From an uncultured Paracoccaceae bacterium (GTDB taxonomy: Bacteria > Pseudomonadota > Alphaproteobacteria > Rhodobacterales > Rhodobacteraceae), in assembly GCA_905182165.1 (NCBI GenBank), contig CAJJAK010000011.1:62001-126000 (forward strand): DNA of 64,000 nt. The letters are read 5' to 3'. A program made the translations under genes and the position numbers. Of the stretch, positions 30,001 to 37,923 are shown in pieces; the first letter of the stretch is position 1; each line of letters opens with the position of its first letter. The notes under the pieces are model-generated. The model searched no databases and was not told the origin of the DNA. It saw only the letters and a list, made by a program, of their open reading frames with translations.

Positions 30001-30438
30001 GTAATTAAGGATAAGATAAGTTCTCAGTTTTCTGAATTCAAAAAAATAACTTTTCATTTAGCTCCACCGCTTATTAGCAAGATTGGTCAGGATGGAAGAC
30101 CTATCAAAAGAGAGTTTGGGCAATGGATTCTAGTATTATTTAAAATGTTAGCTTCTCTCAAGTTTTTGAGAAACACAGCATTTGATCCTTTTGGATATAG
30201 TAATGACCGAAAGCTTGAGCGTTCGTTAATTGTTAAATTTGAACAGGATATGAAAGATTTCTTATTTGATCTAAATGGAACTAATAAAAGCTTGATCAAA
30301 GAACTTTTAACGTTACCTCAAAATGTGAAAGGTTTTGGTCCTGTAAAAGAAACCGCTATAAAAGCTGTGCTGCGACGTAGAAAAGAATTAATAATTGAGA
30401 TTAGAAATAACTCTATAATAAAGGTAGCTGCTGAGTAA
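27032..30438 (+). CDS. Fused indolepyruvate:ferredoxin oxidoreductase, frameshifted
   Basis: Single-chain 2-oxoacid:ferredoxin oxidoreductase of about 1,135 aa, which turns aryl- or branched-chain 2-oxo acids from amino-acid breakdown into acyl-CoA and reduced ferredoxin. The alpha part begins MELNDVSLKDKYNLD, with LVTGYRGSPMG and GDDHTGESSTT; then the TPP part GIGCHYMVQWMDR and GQGNDGGLDAYK; a cluster region CEGCGDCGVQSNC with CNKDFSCIKGFC; and the gamma part ITGVGGTGVVTIGAVL, MAGLAQKGGAVH. Frame breaks occur near 27915, 27960, 28740, 28850 and 29155. ATG 27032 has only a weak site (GGGTGA). Fused enzymes of this kind occur in aerobic Alphaproteobacteria. A LysR gene is divergent. Confidence 0.9.
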
Positions 30439-30461
30439 TCATTTTTTCTTAATAAAAAAAG

Positions 30462-30665
30462 TCAAAAAATCATACTTTTACCCATTTTAAGTAATTGATG
30501 CCCTTGCTCATTACAAAAGTGAGGAATATCTATAATGGACGCTGGATCATCTGCCAATACTAATAGTATTTTTCCAGAGTCTACTGATTTTAATCTTTTT
30601 CTTATTTTCAAGACTGGAAGTGGACATAATAAGCCAGTAGCATCAATTTCATTGTCATGTATCAT
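30462..30665 (-). CDS. TusA-family sulfur carrier, shortened C-terminus
   Basis: Small sulfur-relay protein. 67 aa as read: IDATGLLCPLPVLKIRKRL carries the CPxP motif with the active Cys, followed by LLVLADDPASIIDIPHFCNEQGHQLL. The family normally ends with a strand of about ten further residues; here the stop falls in a T run (about 30468), and one base change in frame would lengthen it, so the end is uncertain. The role (tRNA 2-thiolation, or sulfur delivery to molybdenum enzymes) cannot be separated by sequence. Convergent with the oxidoreductase gene and divergent from ccdA. Confidence 0.8.
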   Translation of the reverse strand: MIHDNEIDATGLLCPLPVLKIRKRLKSVDSGKILLVLADDPASIIDIPHFCNEQGHQLLKMGKSMIF

Positions 30666-30760
30666 GGCTAGGGAAATAAACCTGTTTTTTTTACTTGTCT
30701 ACACTGTTTCGAGAGCGCAGATAACTAATAAGTTTTTTTTAATGTAATTTTTGGATAAAA

Positions 30761-31513
30761 ATGTTTGGTATAGATATAATTGATGCAAGTTTCCTGACGT
30801 CCGTGATGATTTCATTTGCGGCTGGTATACTTAGTTTTCTCTCTCCATGCGTCTTACCTATTGTTCCCCCATACTTAGCCTACATGAGTGGAATTTCTAT
30901 GAACCAGTTATCTTTAGGAAAACACAGGTTACTTGATACCTTTCTACCTGCTCTAATGTTTGTGATAGGCCTTTCAACAGTTTTTTTAATAATGGGTCTA
31001 GTTGCTTCGTCATTTGGTAATTTTTTTCTGATTAACCAACTTATAATGAATCGGATTTCTGGAATAGTTGTTATTATATTTTCAATTCATTTTTTAGGTA
31101 TTTTTCGAATACCTATTTTAGAAAGAGATATTCGCTTTGAGGCGAGAAATGATTTTGGAAATGCGTTTGGTGCATACATATTGGGTTTAGCATTTGCCTT
31201 TGGCTGGACACCCTGTATTGGTCCGCAACTTGGCGCAATATTGGCATTAGCGGCCAGTGAGAATTCTGTACTGAGCGGGACATCGCTTTTAGTAGTTTAT
31301 GCAATTGGATTAGGAGTTCCATTCCTTATTTCAGCTATTTTCATTTCTAGATCATTAAAGTTTATGAAAAAGATTAAAAACCATATGTTGATTATTGAGA
31401 AGGCAATGGGTGTTTTGCTATTAATAGTTGGCGTTTTATTGTTGACTGGTGGGTTTTCTAAGGTTTCGTTTTTTCTTTTAGAGTTAATGCCATTTTTGGG
31501 TAATATTGGGTGA
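30761..31513 (+). CDS. ccdA: Cytochrome c biogenesis protein CcdA
   Basis: Membrane thiol-disulfide transporter that passes electrons from cytoplasmic thioredoxin to periplasmic apocytochrome c maturation. 250 aa, intact, with six hydrophobic spans. The two redox cysteines lie in FLSPCVLPIVPPY (span 1) and FGWTPCIGPQLG (span 4), symmetric positions as in the DsbD/CcdA fold. Start ATG 30761, weak site TTTTGGA. It is alone on its strand here; the rest of the cytochrome c maturation genes are not in the window. Confidence 0.93.
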   Translation: MFGIDIIDASFLTSVMISFAAGILSFLSPCVLPIVPPYLAYMSGISMNQLSLGKHRLLDTFLPALMFVIGLSTVFLIMGLVASSFGNFFLINQLIMNRISGIVVIIFSIHFLGIFRIPILERDIRFEARNDFGNAFGAYILGLAFAFGWTPCIGPQLGAILALAASENSVLSGTSLLVVYAIGLGVPFLISAIFISRSLKFMKKIKNHMLIIEKAMGVLLLIVGVLLLTGGFSKVSFFLLELMPFLGNIG

Positions 31514-31528
31514 GCTTAATTATGCTAT

Positions 31529-31744
31529 TCAAATAAACACCTCATAAAGGACATATAATCTTATTGCACCAGCCAGGCTGCACTTTTGTGCTCGATCCAA
31601 ATCTATCTTAGTTATTAGTTTGTTTATGGATATATTATTTTTGTGTGCAATATTACAAAATTGAATCCAAAAACTATCTTCTAAACTCAAGCTGGTTCTA
31701 TGCCCATTAATTAGAACTGATCTCTTTTTTGGTCTCTGGTACAT
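31529..31744 (-). CDS. Ribbon-helix-helix domain protein
   Basis: 71-aa protein with a ribbon-helix-helix fold of the RHH_4 kind: basic strand KKRSVLINGHRTSLSLEDSFW, then helices IQFCNIAHKNNISINKLITKID and CSLAGAIRLYVLYEVF. Probably a small DNA-binding regulator; targets unknown. In Rhodobacterales I recall a similar small gene between fumC and sspB; here it is on the other side of fumC. It ends 16 bp after the convergent ccdA stop. Intact. Confidence 0.75.
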   Translation of the reverse strand: MYQRPKKRSVLINGHRTSLSLEDSFWIQFCNIAHKNNISINKLITKIDLDRAQKCSLAGAIRLYVLYEVFI

Positions 31745-31830
31745 AGTTATAAATTTATTTCTTTTTGCTGTGCCATGTGGAGTATAAAAATACTTATTGT
31801 ATTAAGTGACACAAATTATAATTAGTAATT

Positions 31831-33220
31831 TTAATCCTTTGGCCCAATCATTTTTTCTGGGCGAACAATTCTTTCAAAACCCTCTTTATCGATAAATCCT
31901 AATTTAATTGCTTCTTCTTTTAAATTTGTACCATTTTTGTGAGCTGTTTTTGCAACCTTTGTAGCGTTATCATAACCAATAGTTGGGGCTAAAGCTGTTA
32001 CTAACATTAAACTTTCTTCCATGAGCTTATTTATTCGTTCTTTGGTGCTATCCCTGCAACACAATTTACATCAAATGAAACACAAGCATCACCAATTAGT
32101 TGAGCAGATTGTATCACATTAGCAGCCATCATTGGTTTAAAAACATTCAACTCATAATGGCCTTGTGTGCCCCCTATGGTAACAGCAACATCATTTCCCA
32201 TGACTTGTGCGCAAACCATAGTAATTGCCTCAGCTTGAGTTGGATTTACTTTTCCAGGCATGATAGAACTTCCAGGCTCGTTTGCTGGGATCGTAATTTC
32301 TCCAATTCCAGATCTAGGCCCAGATGCCATCATACGAATATCATTGGCAATTTTATTTAAAGAAACTGCCACTTGTTTTAAAGCACCGATGAGTCTCTAC
32401 AATGCATCATGAGCAGCCAAGGCCTCAAATTTATTTGGGGCTGTAAAAAAGGGTAGGTTGGTTATTTTCGAAATATTATTAGCTATAGCAACTATCCCAC
32501 CCTTTTGGAGTATTAATACCAGTACCAACTGCTGTTCCACCTAAAGCCAATTCTGATAGATGTGATAAGGTTTTCTATACGCTTAATTCCCTGTTCTACT
32601 TGGTATGCGTATCCAGAAAATTCTTGTCCAAGGGTTAGTGGTGTAGCGTCTTGGGTGTGAGTTCTACCAATTTTTATTATATGGGCAAACGATTGTGCTT
32701 TATTATTGAGAGACTTATGGAGGGTTTTTAAGTTTGGTATCAATAGGTTATGAGCTGTAACTGCTACAGAGATATGCATTGCTGTAGGAAATGTGTCATT
32801 TGAAGACTGTCCCATATTACAATGATCGTTAGGATGGACTGGATCTTTACTGCCAATTTTACCACCCAATATTTCAATAGCCCTATTAGCAATAACTTCG
32901 TTTGCATTCATATTTGATTGTGTTCCAGATCCAGTTTGCCAAACCACTAGAGGGAAGTGTTCGTCAAGTTTACCATCTATTACTTCTTGTGCAGCTATTA
33001 TTATTGCATTCCCAATCTCAGGTTTTAATTTGCCCAAATCAATATTAGTTTGGGCACAAGCTTTTTTAATAACTCCTAATGCATGTATCAATGCCAGTGG
33101 TAGTTTCTCCCAACCTATAGGAAAATTTATGATTGACCTTTGGGTCTGTGCTCCCCAGTATTTGTCCAAAGGCACCTCTAGAGGTCCAAAACTATCTGTT
33201 TCAGTACGGGTCTTTGTCAT
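31831..33220 (-). CDS. fumC: Class II fumarase FumC, frameshifted
   Basis: Hydrates fumarate to malate in the TCA cycle. Start ATG 33220 ([17 protein letters not shown]) with GGAGACC upstream. Visible: [63 protein letters not shown] (catalytic His), the mobile loop with the fumarase signature [15 protein letters not shown] (about 32265-32225), and the C-terminal [13 protein letters not shown]. Breaks near 32545, 32490, 32390 and 32045; corrected length about 463 aa, as in FumC. Every active-site part is present, so the breaks are read as sequence error. Confidence 0.92.
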
Positions 33221-33339
33221 CAAAGGTCTCCTTCTCATTTGAAATAGATATAAGGTGACATTTTGGTAATCGCAATAAAGCACACAAACAAATATGGATT
33301 ACCGTAAAAAATATAAATTTAACTTATAATATAAATCAA

Positions 33340-33795
33340 CTATTTTCTAAAACTATCTAATGAAACTATTTCAGCATCATTCTGTTCTTCACCTTCTAAA
33401 GCAATCATTTGTGCCTCATCGGATTGATCATCTTCAACAATTTCAAGTTTATCAAATTTCAGGCCAAACTCAACTGATGGGTCGACAAATGATATAATAG
33501 ATTTAAATGGAACAGTCATTTCTTCTAATTGATCACCAAAATTTAAGGTGATTGTAAAATCACTTTCAGTAACTTTTAGACCATCAAACCAATTTTGAAT
33601 TACAATAGTTATTTCATCTGGATGTTTTTCTTTTAACCATTCTGCAATTTTTACTGACGGGTGTGTTATATCAAATGTGATGTAAAAATGATGATCACTG
33701 GGCAGGCCATCAATCTCTATTTGTCTTAGGACATCTCTAACCAGGTTGCGTAACGCATTTTGCATTAGTTCCGTATAATTTAGTATTTTCAACAT
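33340..33795 (-). CDS. sspB: SspB-type ClpXP adaptor
   Basis: Adaptor that holds tmRNA-tagged proteins for the ClpXP protease. 151 aa, intact. N-terminal helix and MQNALRNLVRDVLRQI, substrate-binding beta fold (HHFYITFDITHPSV, ITIVIQNWFDGLKVTESDF, VPFKSIISFVDPSVEFGL) and an acidic flexible tail ending AEIVSLDSFRK, the ClpX-docking peptide. ATG 33795 is backed by GAGGGG five bases upstream. The tmRNA gene is 1.1 kb away on the same strand, and its tag begins AND, the part that alphaproteobacterial SspB recognises. Confidence 0.9.
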   Translation of the reverse strand: MLKILNYTELMQNALRNLVRDVLRQIEIDGLPSDHHFYITFDITHPSVKIAEWLKEKHPDEITIVIQNWFDGLKVTESDFTITLNFGDQLEEMTVPFKSIISFVDPSVEFGLKFDKLEIVEDDQSDEAQMIALEGEEQNDAEIVSLDSFRK

Positions 33796-33914
33796 TTGCC
33801 CCTCAAAAGAATTATTTGATATTTACTATATATATTATTTTCTTTTTAATTGTATAAAATAATAATAATAGTGAGATTATATATTTTATTTAATTTAATA
33901 AATGGATTTTTCAT

Positions 33915-34328
33915 ATGAATAAGGTTGAGTTTACTTTTCTTGGATTAAATATGGAGGGTATTTCAGTAATATATGGTATCTTTCTTATCACATGGGGCTT
34001 TGGTGTCACTTTTTTAAGTGAGAGTACATCTACCACTTCTTTAATCCCCTCAATTTTGGGAGCACCTATCCTGATTTTATCAATATTAGCTATTTGGATG
34101 CCTGAGAGAAAAAAATTGTTAATGCATATTTCAGTTACATTTGGATTATTAATCTTTTTAGGTGGAATAGATTTTTTACGGGGATTTTTAGGCAGCTCTG
34201 ATCCTTTTGAGAACGCGTGGGCGGGGTCTTCTAAATTGATGATGTTGATAACTGGACTAGTTTATTGTTTTTTATGTATTCAGTCTTTTAGATTTGCTCG
34301 AATAAATCGAGAAAAATCAAATTCTTGA
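33915..34328 (+). CDS. Small four-span membrane protein, unknown
   Basis: 137 aa, intact, not recognised. Four hydrophobic stretches: residues about 15-35 (GISVIYGIFLITWGFGVTFL), 43-63, 70-90 (ISVTFGLLIFLGGIDFL) and 107-127 (KLMMLITGLVYCFLCI). Polar loops are short; the C-terminus is basic. The tiny loop FLGSSDPFENAWAGSSK between spans 3 and 4 is distinctive. No signal peptide or catalytic motif. A 9-bp stem hairpin follows at 34337, and the next gene, another small membrane protein, converges on it. Ordinary codon use. Confidence 0.65.
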   Translation: MNKVEFTFLGLNMEGISVIYGIFLITWGFGVTFLSESTSTTSLIPSILGAPILILSILAIWMPERKKLLMHISVTFGLLIFLGGIDFLRGFLGSSDPFENAWAGSSKLMMLITGLVYCFLCIQSFRFARINREKSNS

Positions 34329-34336
34329 TTAAAGTT

Positions 34337-34368
34337 TCTCAGGGGTTCTATTTGTTAGTCCCCTGAGA
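34337..34368. terminator. Hairpin between two convergent membrane-protein genes
   Basis: TCTCAGGGG (34337-34345) and CCCCTGAGA (34360-34368) form a perfect 9-bp stem with a 14-base loop, 8 bp after the stop of the plus-strand gene and 15 bp before the stop of the minus-strand gene. T content after the stem is modest in both directions, so termination strength is uncertain; the location suits a shared terminator. Confidence 0.65.
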
Positions 34369-34383
34369 TTTAATAATCAATTA

Positions 34384-34776
34384 CTAAGCTTGCTTTGGTG
34401 TTTTAAGCGCATAGTAAGCAATCGATATAACAATGAAAATTATTGATTGAATTGTGAAGGGATTAGAAAGAGCAAAGTCACTTCCAACAATATAAAGACC
34501 ACCAATGCCAAAAATAGCCCAGCCAACACAAAAAGTAGTCATTATTTTTTCGCAATTACTTGCATCAGTTAAGCCACGCAAAACCCAGTTTACATAGGCT
34601 AATACCAACAAGCTAACACCTACATTCATTAGATTTCCTAGAGCTATATCTGTGACCGTGGTTAGGTCTATTCCCATAACAGAATTATAAGTATTAGGGG
34701 CGAATAAAAACCAAACACCAAAAATTATTGCCACTACGACAGTAAACATCATTAAATTTTTTTGAGTATCCATCAT
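34384..34776 (-). CDS. Small four-span membrane protein, unknown
   Basis: 130 aa, intact, not recognised. Hydrophobic spans at about residues 8-27 (MMFTVVVAIIFGVWFLFAP), 42-65 (IALGNLMNVGVSLLVLAYVNW), 80-98 (FCVGWAIFGIGGLYIVG) and 107-125. The start pair ATGATG (34776/34773) has GAGGAA upstream. There is no motif that names a function. It is convergent with the other small membrane protein and 120 bp downstream of the tmRNA gene on the same strand, so it may be read through from it. The two proteins are not obviously related to one another beyond size and span number. Confidence 0.6.
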   Translation of the reverse strand: MMDTQKNLMMFTVVVAIIFGVWFLFAPNTYNSVMGIDLTTVTDIALGNLMNVGVSLLVLAYVNWVLRGLTDASNCEKIMTTFCVGWAIFGIGGLYIVGSDFALSNPFTIQSIIFIVISIAYYALKTPKQA

Positions 34777-34895
34777 TTCCTCTTTTATATTTTGAGATTA
34801 TTTTATTAAGTTAATATTGAATAATAAGAGATGTTTAAAACTTTCGGTCAAACTTGTCATCTATTTTTTTTTGTGAAGTGAGAAATTATATTTAA

Positions 34896-35213
34896 TGCGA
34901 AAGCGTAGGCTTCTGTTGCCAGGTGCCTACAAACCCCGCCAGACGCGGCTAGGCGCATGGACTTAATTTTCGATTACTCGAACTGCTTACGCAGCCAAAG
35001 CTCTCGGAGCACTATTGTCATTTGCAATTGTACTTATTGAACCGATAACGGTGGTATCTCACCGAGCAAAAGCTAACACCTTTAAACGTCCGTCGATCCT
35101 ATTTCGACCCCATAATCCCCAAATGAAGGATGTTTGGTGGAGTCGCCGGGTACCGCCCCCGGGTCCGATCCGTGTATTACGAGCGCGTTTATGTCCATAG
35201 TCCCGAAGGACAG
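34896..35213 (-). ncRNA. ssrA: Permuted two-piece tmRNA
   Basis: Rescues stalled ribosomes. Minus-strand order is acceptor piece first, then coding piece, the alphaproteobacterial arrangement. Acceptor piece: TPsiC arm CCGGG-GGCGGTA-CCCGG, then CGACTCC-A-CCA with the CCA encoded (3' end at 35135). Coding piece begins GGGGTCG at 35111 and pairs fully with CGACTCC; the third pair is G-U, the alanine identity signal. The spacer removed between pieces is 23 nt (35134-35112). Then GGATCGACGGACG (conserved 5' domain), the tag frame (35025-34987) and a pseudoknot GTAGGC/GCCTAC near the 3' end. Outer ends are approximate. The region is clearly richer in G+C than its surroundings. A good promoter lies just upstream. 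Confidence 0.95.
34987..35025 (-). other. tmRNA tag-peptide reading frame
   Basis: GCA resume codon at 35025 then AND NSAPRALAA followed by TAA (34989-34987): the tag is ANDNSAPRALAA, ending in the ALAA degradation signal read by ClpX. ANDN at the start is the usual alphaproteobacterial opening, bound by SspB. Confidence 0.95.
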
Positions 35214-35219
35214 ATCTTC

Positions 35220-35248
35220 ACTATATTATTTAAATAATAAAAAGACAA
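35220..35248 (-). promoter_or_regulatory. Sigma-70-type promoter of ssrA
   Basis: On the minus strand TTGTCT (35248-35243), a spacer of exactly 17 bases, then TATAGT (35225-35220). Transcription would start about 35213, at the 5' side of the acceptor piece, which agrees with the RNA boundaries deduced from structure. Confidence 0.65.
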
Positions 35249-35312
35249 TAAAATTCAATTTTTAAATACAAATCTAACTGAGTATTACTTTAGGATATTA
35301 GTTATTAAAGCA

Positions 35313-35741
35313 CTACCAGTGGCCAATATTCTTCATTTCATTCCAAGGTTTTTTATTTTCAAGGGGTTCTCCAGCTTGCAACAATTCAATTGAAATATTA
35401 TCAGGTGAGCGAACAAAAGCCATTCTACCATCTCGTGGTGGTCGATTTATTACGATACCATTGTCTTGCAAAAATTTACAAGTTTCATAAATATCTTCAA
35501 CTTCATATGCTATATGTCCGAAATGTCGACTATCACTTGGCAGTTCTTGGTCCCCATCCCAATTGTATGTCAATTCAATAGGTGTTGCTTCTTGACCTTC
35601 AGCGGCCATGAAAATGAGTGTGAATCTTCCTTGATCATTGTCGTAACGGCGTGTTTCTTTAAGCCCTAATAATTTGTAAAATTTTAACGAAGCTTCCAAA
35701 TCGGCCACTCTTACCATTGTGTGTAGATATTTGATTTGCAT
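35313..35741 (-). CDS. gloA: Lactoylglutathione lyase (glyoxalase I)
   Basis: Converts the methylglyoxal-glutathione hemithioacetal to lactoylglutathione. 142 aa from ATG 35741 (MQIKYLHTMVRVADLEAS), with GGGGA upstream; intact. Paired betaalphabetabetabeta modules: LHTMVRVADLEASLKFY (first metal His), TPIELTYNWD (Glu), HFGHIAYEVEDIY (His) and NISIELLQAGE (Glu), the four metal ligands. The short form without the extra helical insert suggests a nickel-type enzyme. It lies just upstream of the ssrA promoter on the same strand and is divergent from xdhC. Confidence 0.93.
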   Translation of the reverse strand: MQIKYLHTMVRVADLEASLKFYKLLGLKETRRYDNDQGRFTLIFMAAEGQEATPIELTYNWDGDQELPSDSRHFGHIAYEVEDIYETCKFLQDNGIVINRPPRDGRMAFVRSPDNISIELLQAGEPLENKKPWNEMKNIGHW

Positions 35742-35892
35742 ATTAATCCCCAAAGTATTTCTAAATTTGCGCTTATTAATTATTTATAACTAATGATAGT
35801 AAAGCTTTTAATTGTCAAAGAGATTGAATCGTAGCATTATAACTAAAATTACGATATCTAATAGAATGATTGTTTAACGGAAAATTTACTTT

Positions 35893-36810
35893 ATGTTTTT
35901 GTCAGAATATTCACCACTTAAATTTATATTAAATCAAATTAATCCAAGTGTTCTATCGATAATTATCGATAGAACAGGTCCTGGGTATCGTGATATTGGC
36001 TCAATGATGGCTTTTTCTAGTGAGGGGCAGAGAAATGGATCCTTATCCTCTGGTTGCGTCGAGGATGATTTGTGGATTTCTTCAAAGCTTAGTTTGGAGA
36101 AAGGGACACCTATTATCTCCCAATATGGGACAGGATCTGAAATATTTGATTTGAAACTACCCTGCGGTGGTGGCATGAAAATACTTTCATTGCCTAATCC
36201 AAGCAAAACAATGCTTAAGGAGATTTTAAATAAACTAAAAAATAGATCACCAATTGGAGTATCAATCAATTTATCTAATGGTTTAATGGGTGTAGGTTTA
36301 GATGGAATTAATGATTTTGATAATATATTTAATTTTAACTTAATGCCAGAAACGCAGTTTATAGTTATGGGAACTGGTGCTGAAACATACTCATTTAGCT
36401 CATTAGCGACTGCAGCAGGATATAACGTTAAATTGCTGTCACCAGATACAGCATTAATAAAAGACGTGTCTTTTCTTGAATGTGATAGTTATTATTTATC
36501 CTCCTCTGAGAGTTTTCCAGAACTCGTAATTGATAAATGGACCGCTATTGTCTTATTTTTTCATGATCATGATTGGGAGCCACCACTTCTGAAAAGAATG
36601 CTGGAAAGTAATGCATTCTATATTGGGGCCCAGGGCAGCAAATCTGCTCATTCTGACTTGTTAAATAAATTGGAGGAAATGGGCTCTACAAAATTGGAAT
36701 TATCTCGATTAAGAAAGCAAATAGGCTTGATACCCTCAGCTAGAAACCCCAGGATTCTGGCAATTTCAGTTTTAGCAGATGTGATAGATAAATCAATTAA
36801 AACAAACTGA
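35893..36810 (+). CDS. xdhC: XdhC/CoxI family molybdenum-cofactor insertion protein
   Basis: Chaperone that binds, sulfurates and inserts the molybdopterin cofactor into xanthine-oxidase-family enzymes. 305 aa, intact. N-terminal XdhC_CoxI domain (TGPGYRDIGSMM, GSLSSGCVEDDL with its conserved Cys) and a C-terminal Rossmann domain (TQFIVMGTGAETYSFSSLA, VLFFHDHDWEPP, FYIGAQGSKSAH, GLIPSARNPR). The natural client in the window is the CoxSLM enzyme 26 kb away, since no other molybdenum hydroxylase is seen here. Codons 19-28 contain a perfect 28-bp palindrome. It converges on the acyl-CoA dehydrogenase operon. Confidence 0.88.
   Translation: MFLSEYSPLKFILNQINPSVLSIIIDRTGPGYRDIGSMMAFSSEGQRNGSLSSGCVEDDLWISSKLSLEKGTPIISQYGTGSEIFDLKLPCGGGMKILSLPNPSKTMLKEILNKLKNRSPIGVSINLSNGLMGVGLDGINDFDNIFNFNLMPETQFIVMGTGAETYSFSSLATAAGYNVKLLSPDTALIKDVSFLECDSYYLSSSESFPELVIDKWTAIVLFFHDHDWEPPLLKRMLESNAFYIGAQGSKSAHSDLLNKLEEMGSTKLELSRLRKQIGLIPSARNPRILAISVLADVIDKSIKTN
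35949..35976. repeat. Perfect 28-bp palindrome inside xdhC
   Basis: Centre TATCGATAATTATCGATA, extended on both sides by TGTTC / GAACA to 28 bp without a mismatch. It codes for VLSIIIDRTG in the first domain of the protein and ends about 84 bp inside the gene. The protein there is normal for the family, so the palindrome is not an inserted artefact by itself. Confidence 0.85.
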
Positions 36811-36836
36811 TATATTTAATACCTAAAGTAAATTTA

Positions 36837-37913
36837 TTACAGATAATAAGATGAAAATTTGGCAATATGGTAGTCTTCATCCCCGAGTTCGTGGTCTATC
36901 ATAATCAATCTCTTTGCATAATGCCCTAAATCATACTCCCAAGTCATACCAATGCCACCGTGCATTTGAATGGCTTCTTCAGCTACTAACTGTCCCACTC
37001 GTCCAATAGTCATTTTACATGCAGATAAAGATTTTTCTCTTTGATCGCCAGTATCTTGTAACGATGTACTTGCATTTATTATGGCAGATCGAGCTTGTTC
37101 AATCTCTAATAAAACTTGAGCTACCCTATGTTGAAGTGCCTGAAATTTACCTAATTGTAGTCCAAACTGACTTCTGGTTTGAAGGTATTTAATTGTTAAT
37201 TCCTTTATATGCTCCATAATGCCTAGAGCTTCAGAGGATAATGCTAAAATTCCCTTACCTAATGTCGAAACTAGTACTTCTTCCGCATTAATTCTCAATT
37301 CCTTACCAATAACATTGTTCAATGTTATTTCTGCAGCTCTGCCTCCATCTACTGTTTGATAATCAGAAATATTTATACCGTCAGCTTTAGCGTCTACTAA
37401 ATATAACTTTAATTCGTCACAATCCGTAGCGGAGACAATTAGGTTATCAACCCCATTAGCAAACTGTACCATTGATTTTACTCCTGATATCTTGCCATCA
37501 GAGGCTTTTGTAACGATATTATTACCTTCATAACCTGATTGCTCTTCAAAATGAGCAAATGCCACCCTTTTTGTTCCCAGAATAATATCTTGCAGTATGT
37601 CCGAGTGTTCTTCTGAATGAGAAAGAATATCGCCTGCTATTAGGCTTCCAAATATGGGCTCAACCACCAAACCTTTGCCTAAAGCTTCAAATACAACCGC
37701 TATATCAAAGCCATGCCCACCAAAACCATTAAATTCTTCTGAAAATAAAGCGTGTGATACACCTAATTCGTGGAATTTTAACCAATTCTCTTTTGAGAAA
37801 CCAAGATCTGAATTAGCAGCAATTACACGTTTCTCGATCGGGTAATTTTTTGTTATAAATTTCCCAATAGTATCTGAGAGCATTCTTCGTTCTTCTGTAT
37901 GATCAAAATCCAT
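36837..37913 (-). CDS. Acyl-CoA dehydrogenase (second subunit of the pair)
   Basis: FAD-dependent dehydrogenase fold, 358 aa, intact. N-terminal helical domain MDFDHTEERRMLSDTIGKF, middle beta domain (GVKSMVQFANGVDNL, which is less conserved than usual) and C-terminal domain with RSQFGLQLGKFQALQHRVA and QMHGGIGMTWEYDLGHYAKR. The FAD/substrate string in the middle is weak, so it may act as the partner of the neighbouring dehydrogenase rather than alone. It is the last gene of the operon, 10 bp after the first dehydrogenase. Converges on xdhC. Confidence 0.85.
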   Translation of the reverse strand: MDFDHTEERRMLSDTIGKFITKNYPIEKRVIAANSDLGFSKENWLKFHELGVSHALFSEEFNGFGGHGFDIAVVFEALGKGLVVEPIFGSLIAGDILSHSEEHSDILQDIILGTKRVAFAHFEEQSGYEGNNIVTKASDGKISGVKSMVQFANGVDNLIVSATDCDELKLYLVDAKADGINISDYQTVDGGRAAEITLNNVIGKELRINAEEVLVSTLGKGILALSSEALGIMEHIKELTIKYLQTRSQFGLQLGKFQALQHRVAQVLLEIEQARSAIINASTSLQDTGDQREKSLSACKMTIGRVGQLVAEEAIQMHGGIGMTWEYDLGHYAKRLIMIDHELGDEDYHIAKFSSYYL

Positions 37914-37923
37914 AATCTAAACT

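Noticed and set aside
35015..35200. A 61-codon plus-strand reading frame opposite ssrA
   Set aside because: It is the complement of a structured RNA gene with clear pairing, and has no ribosome site or known protein pattern.
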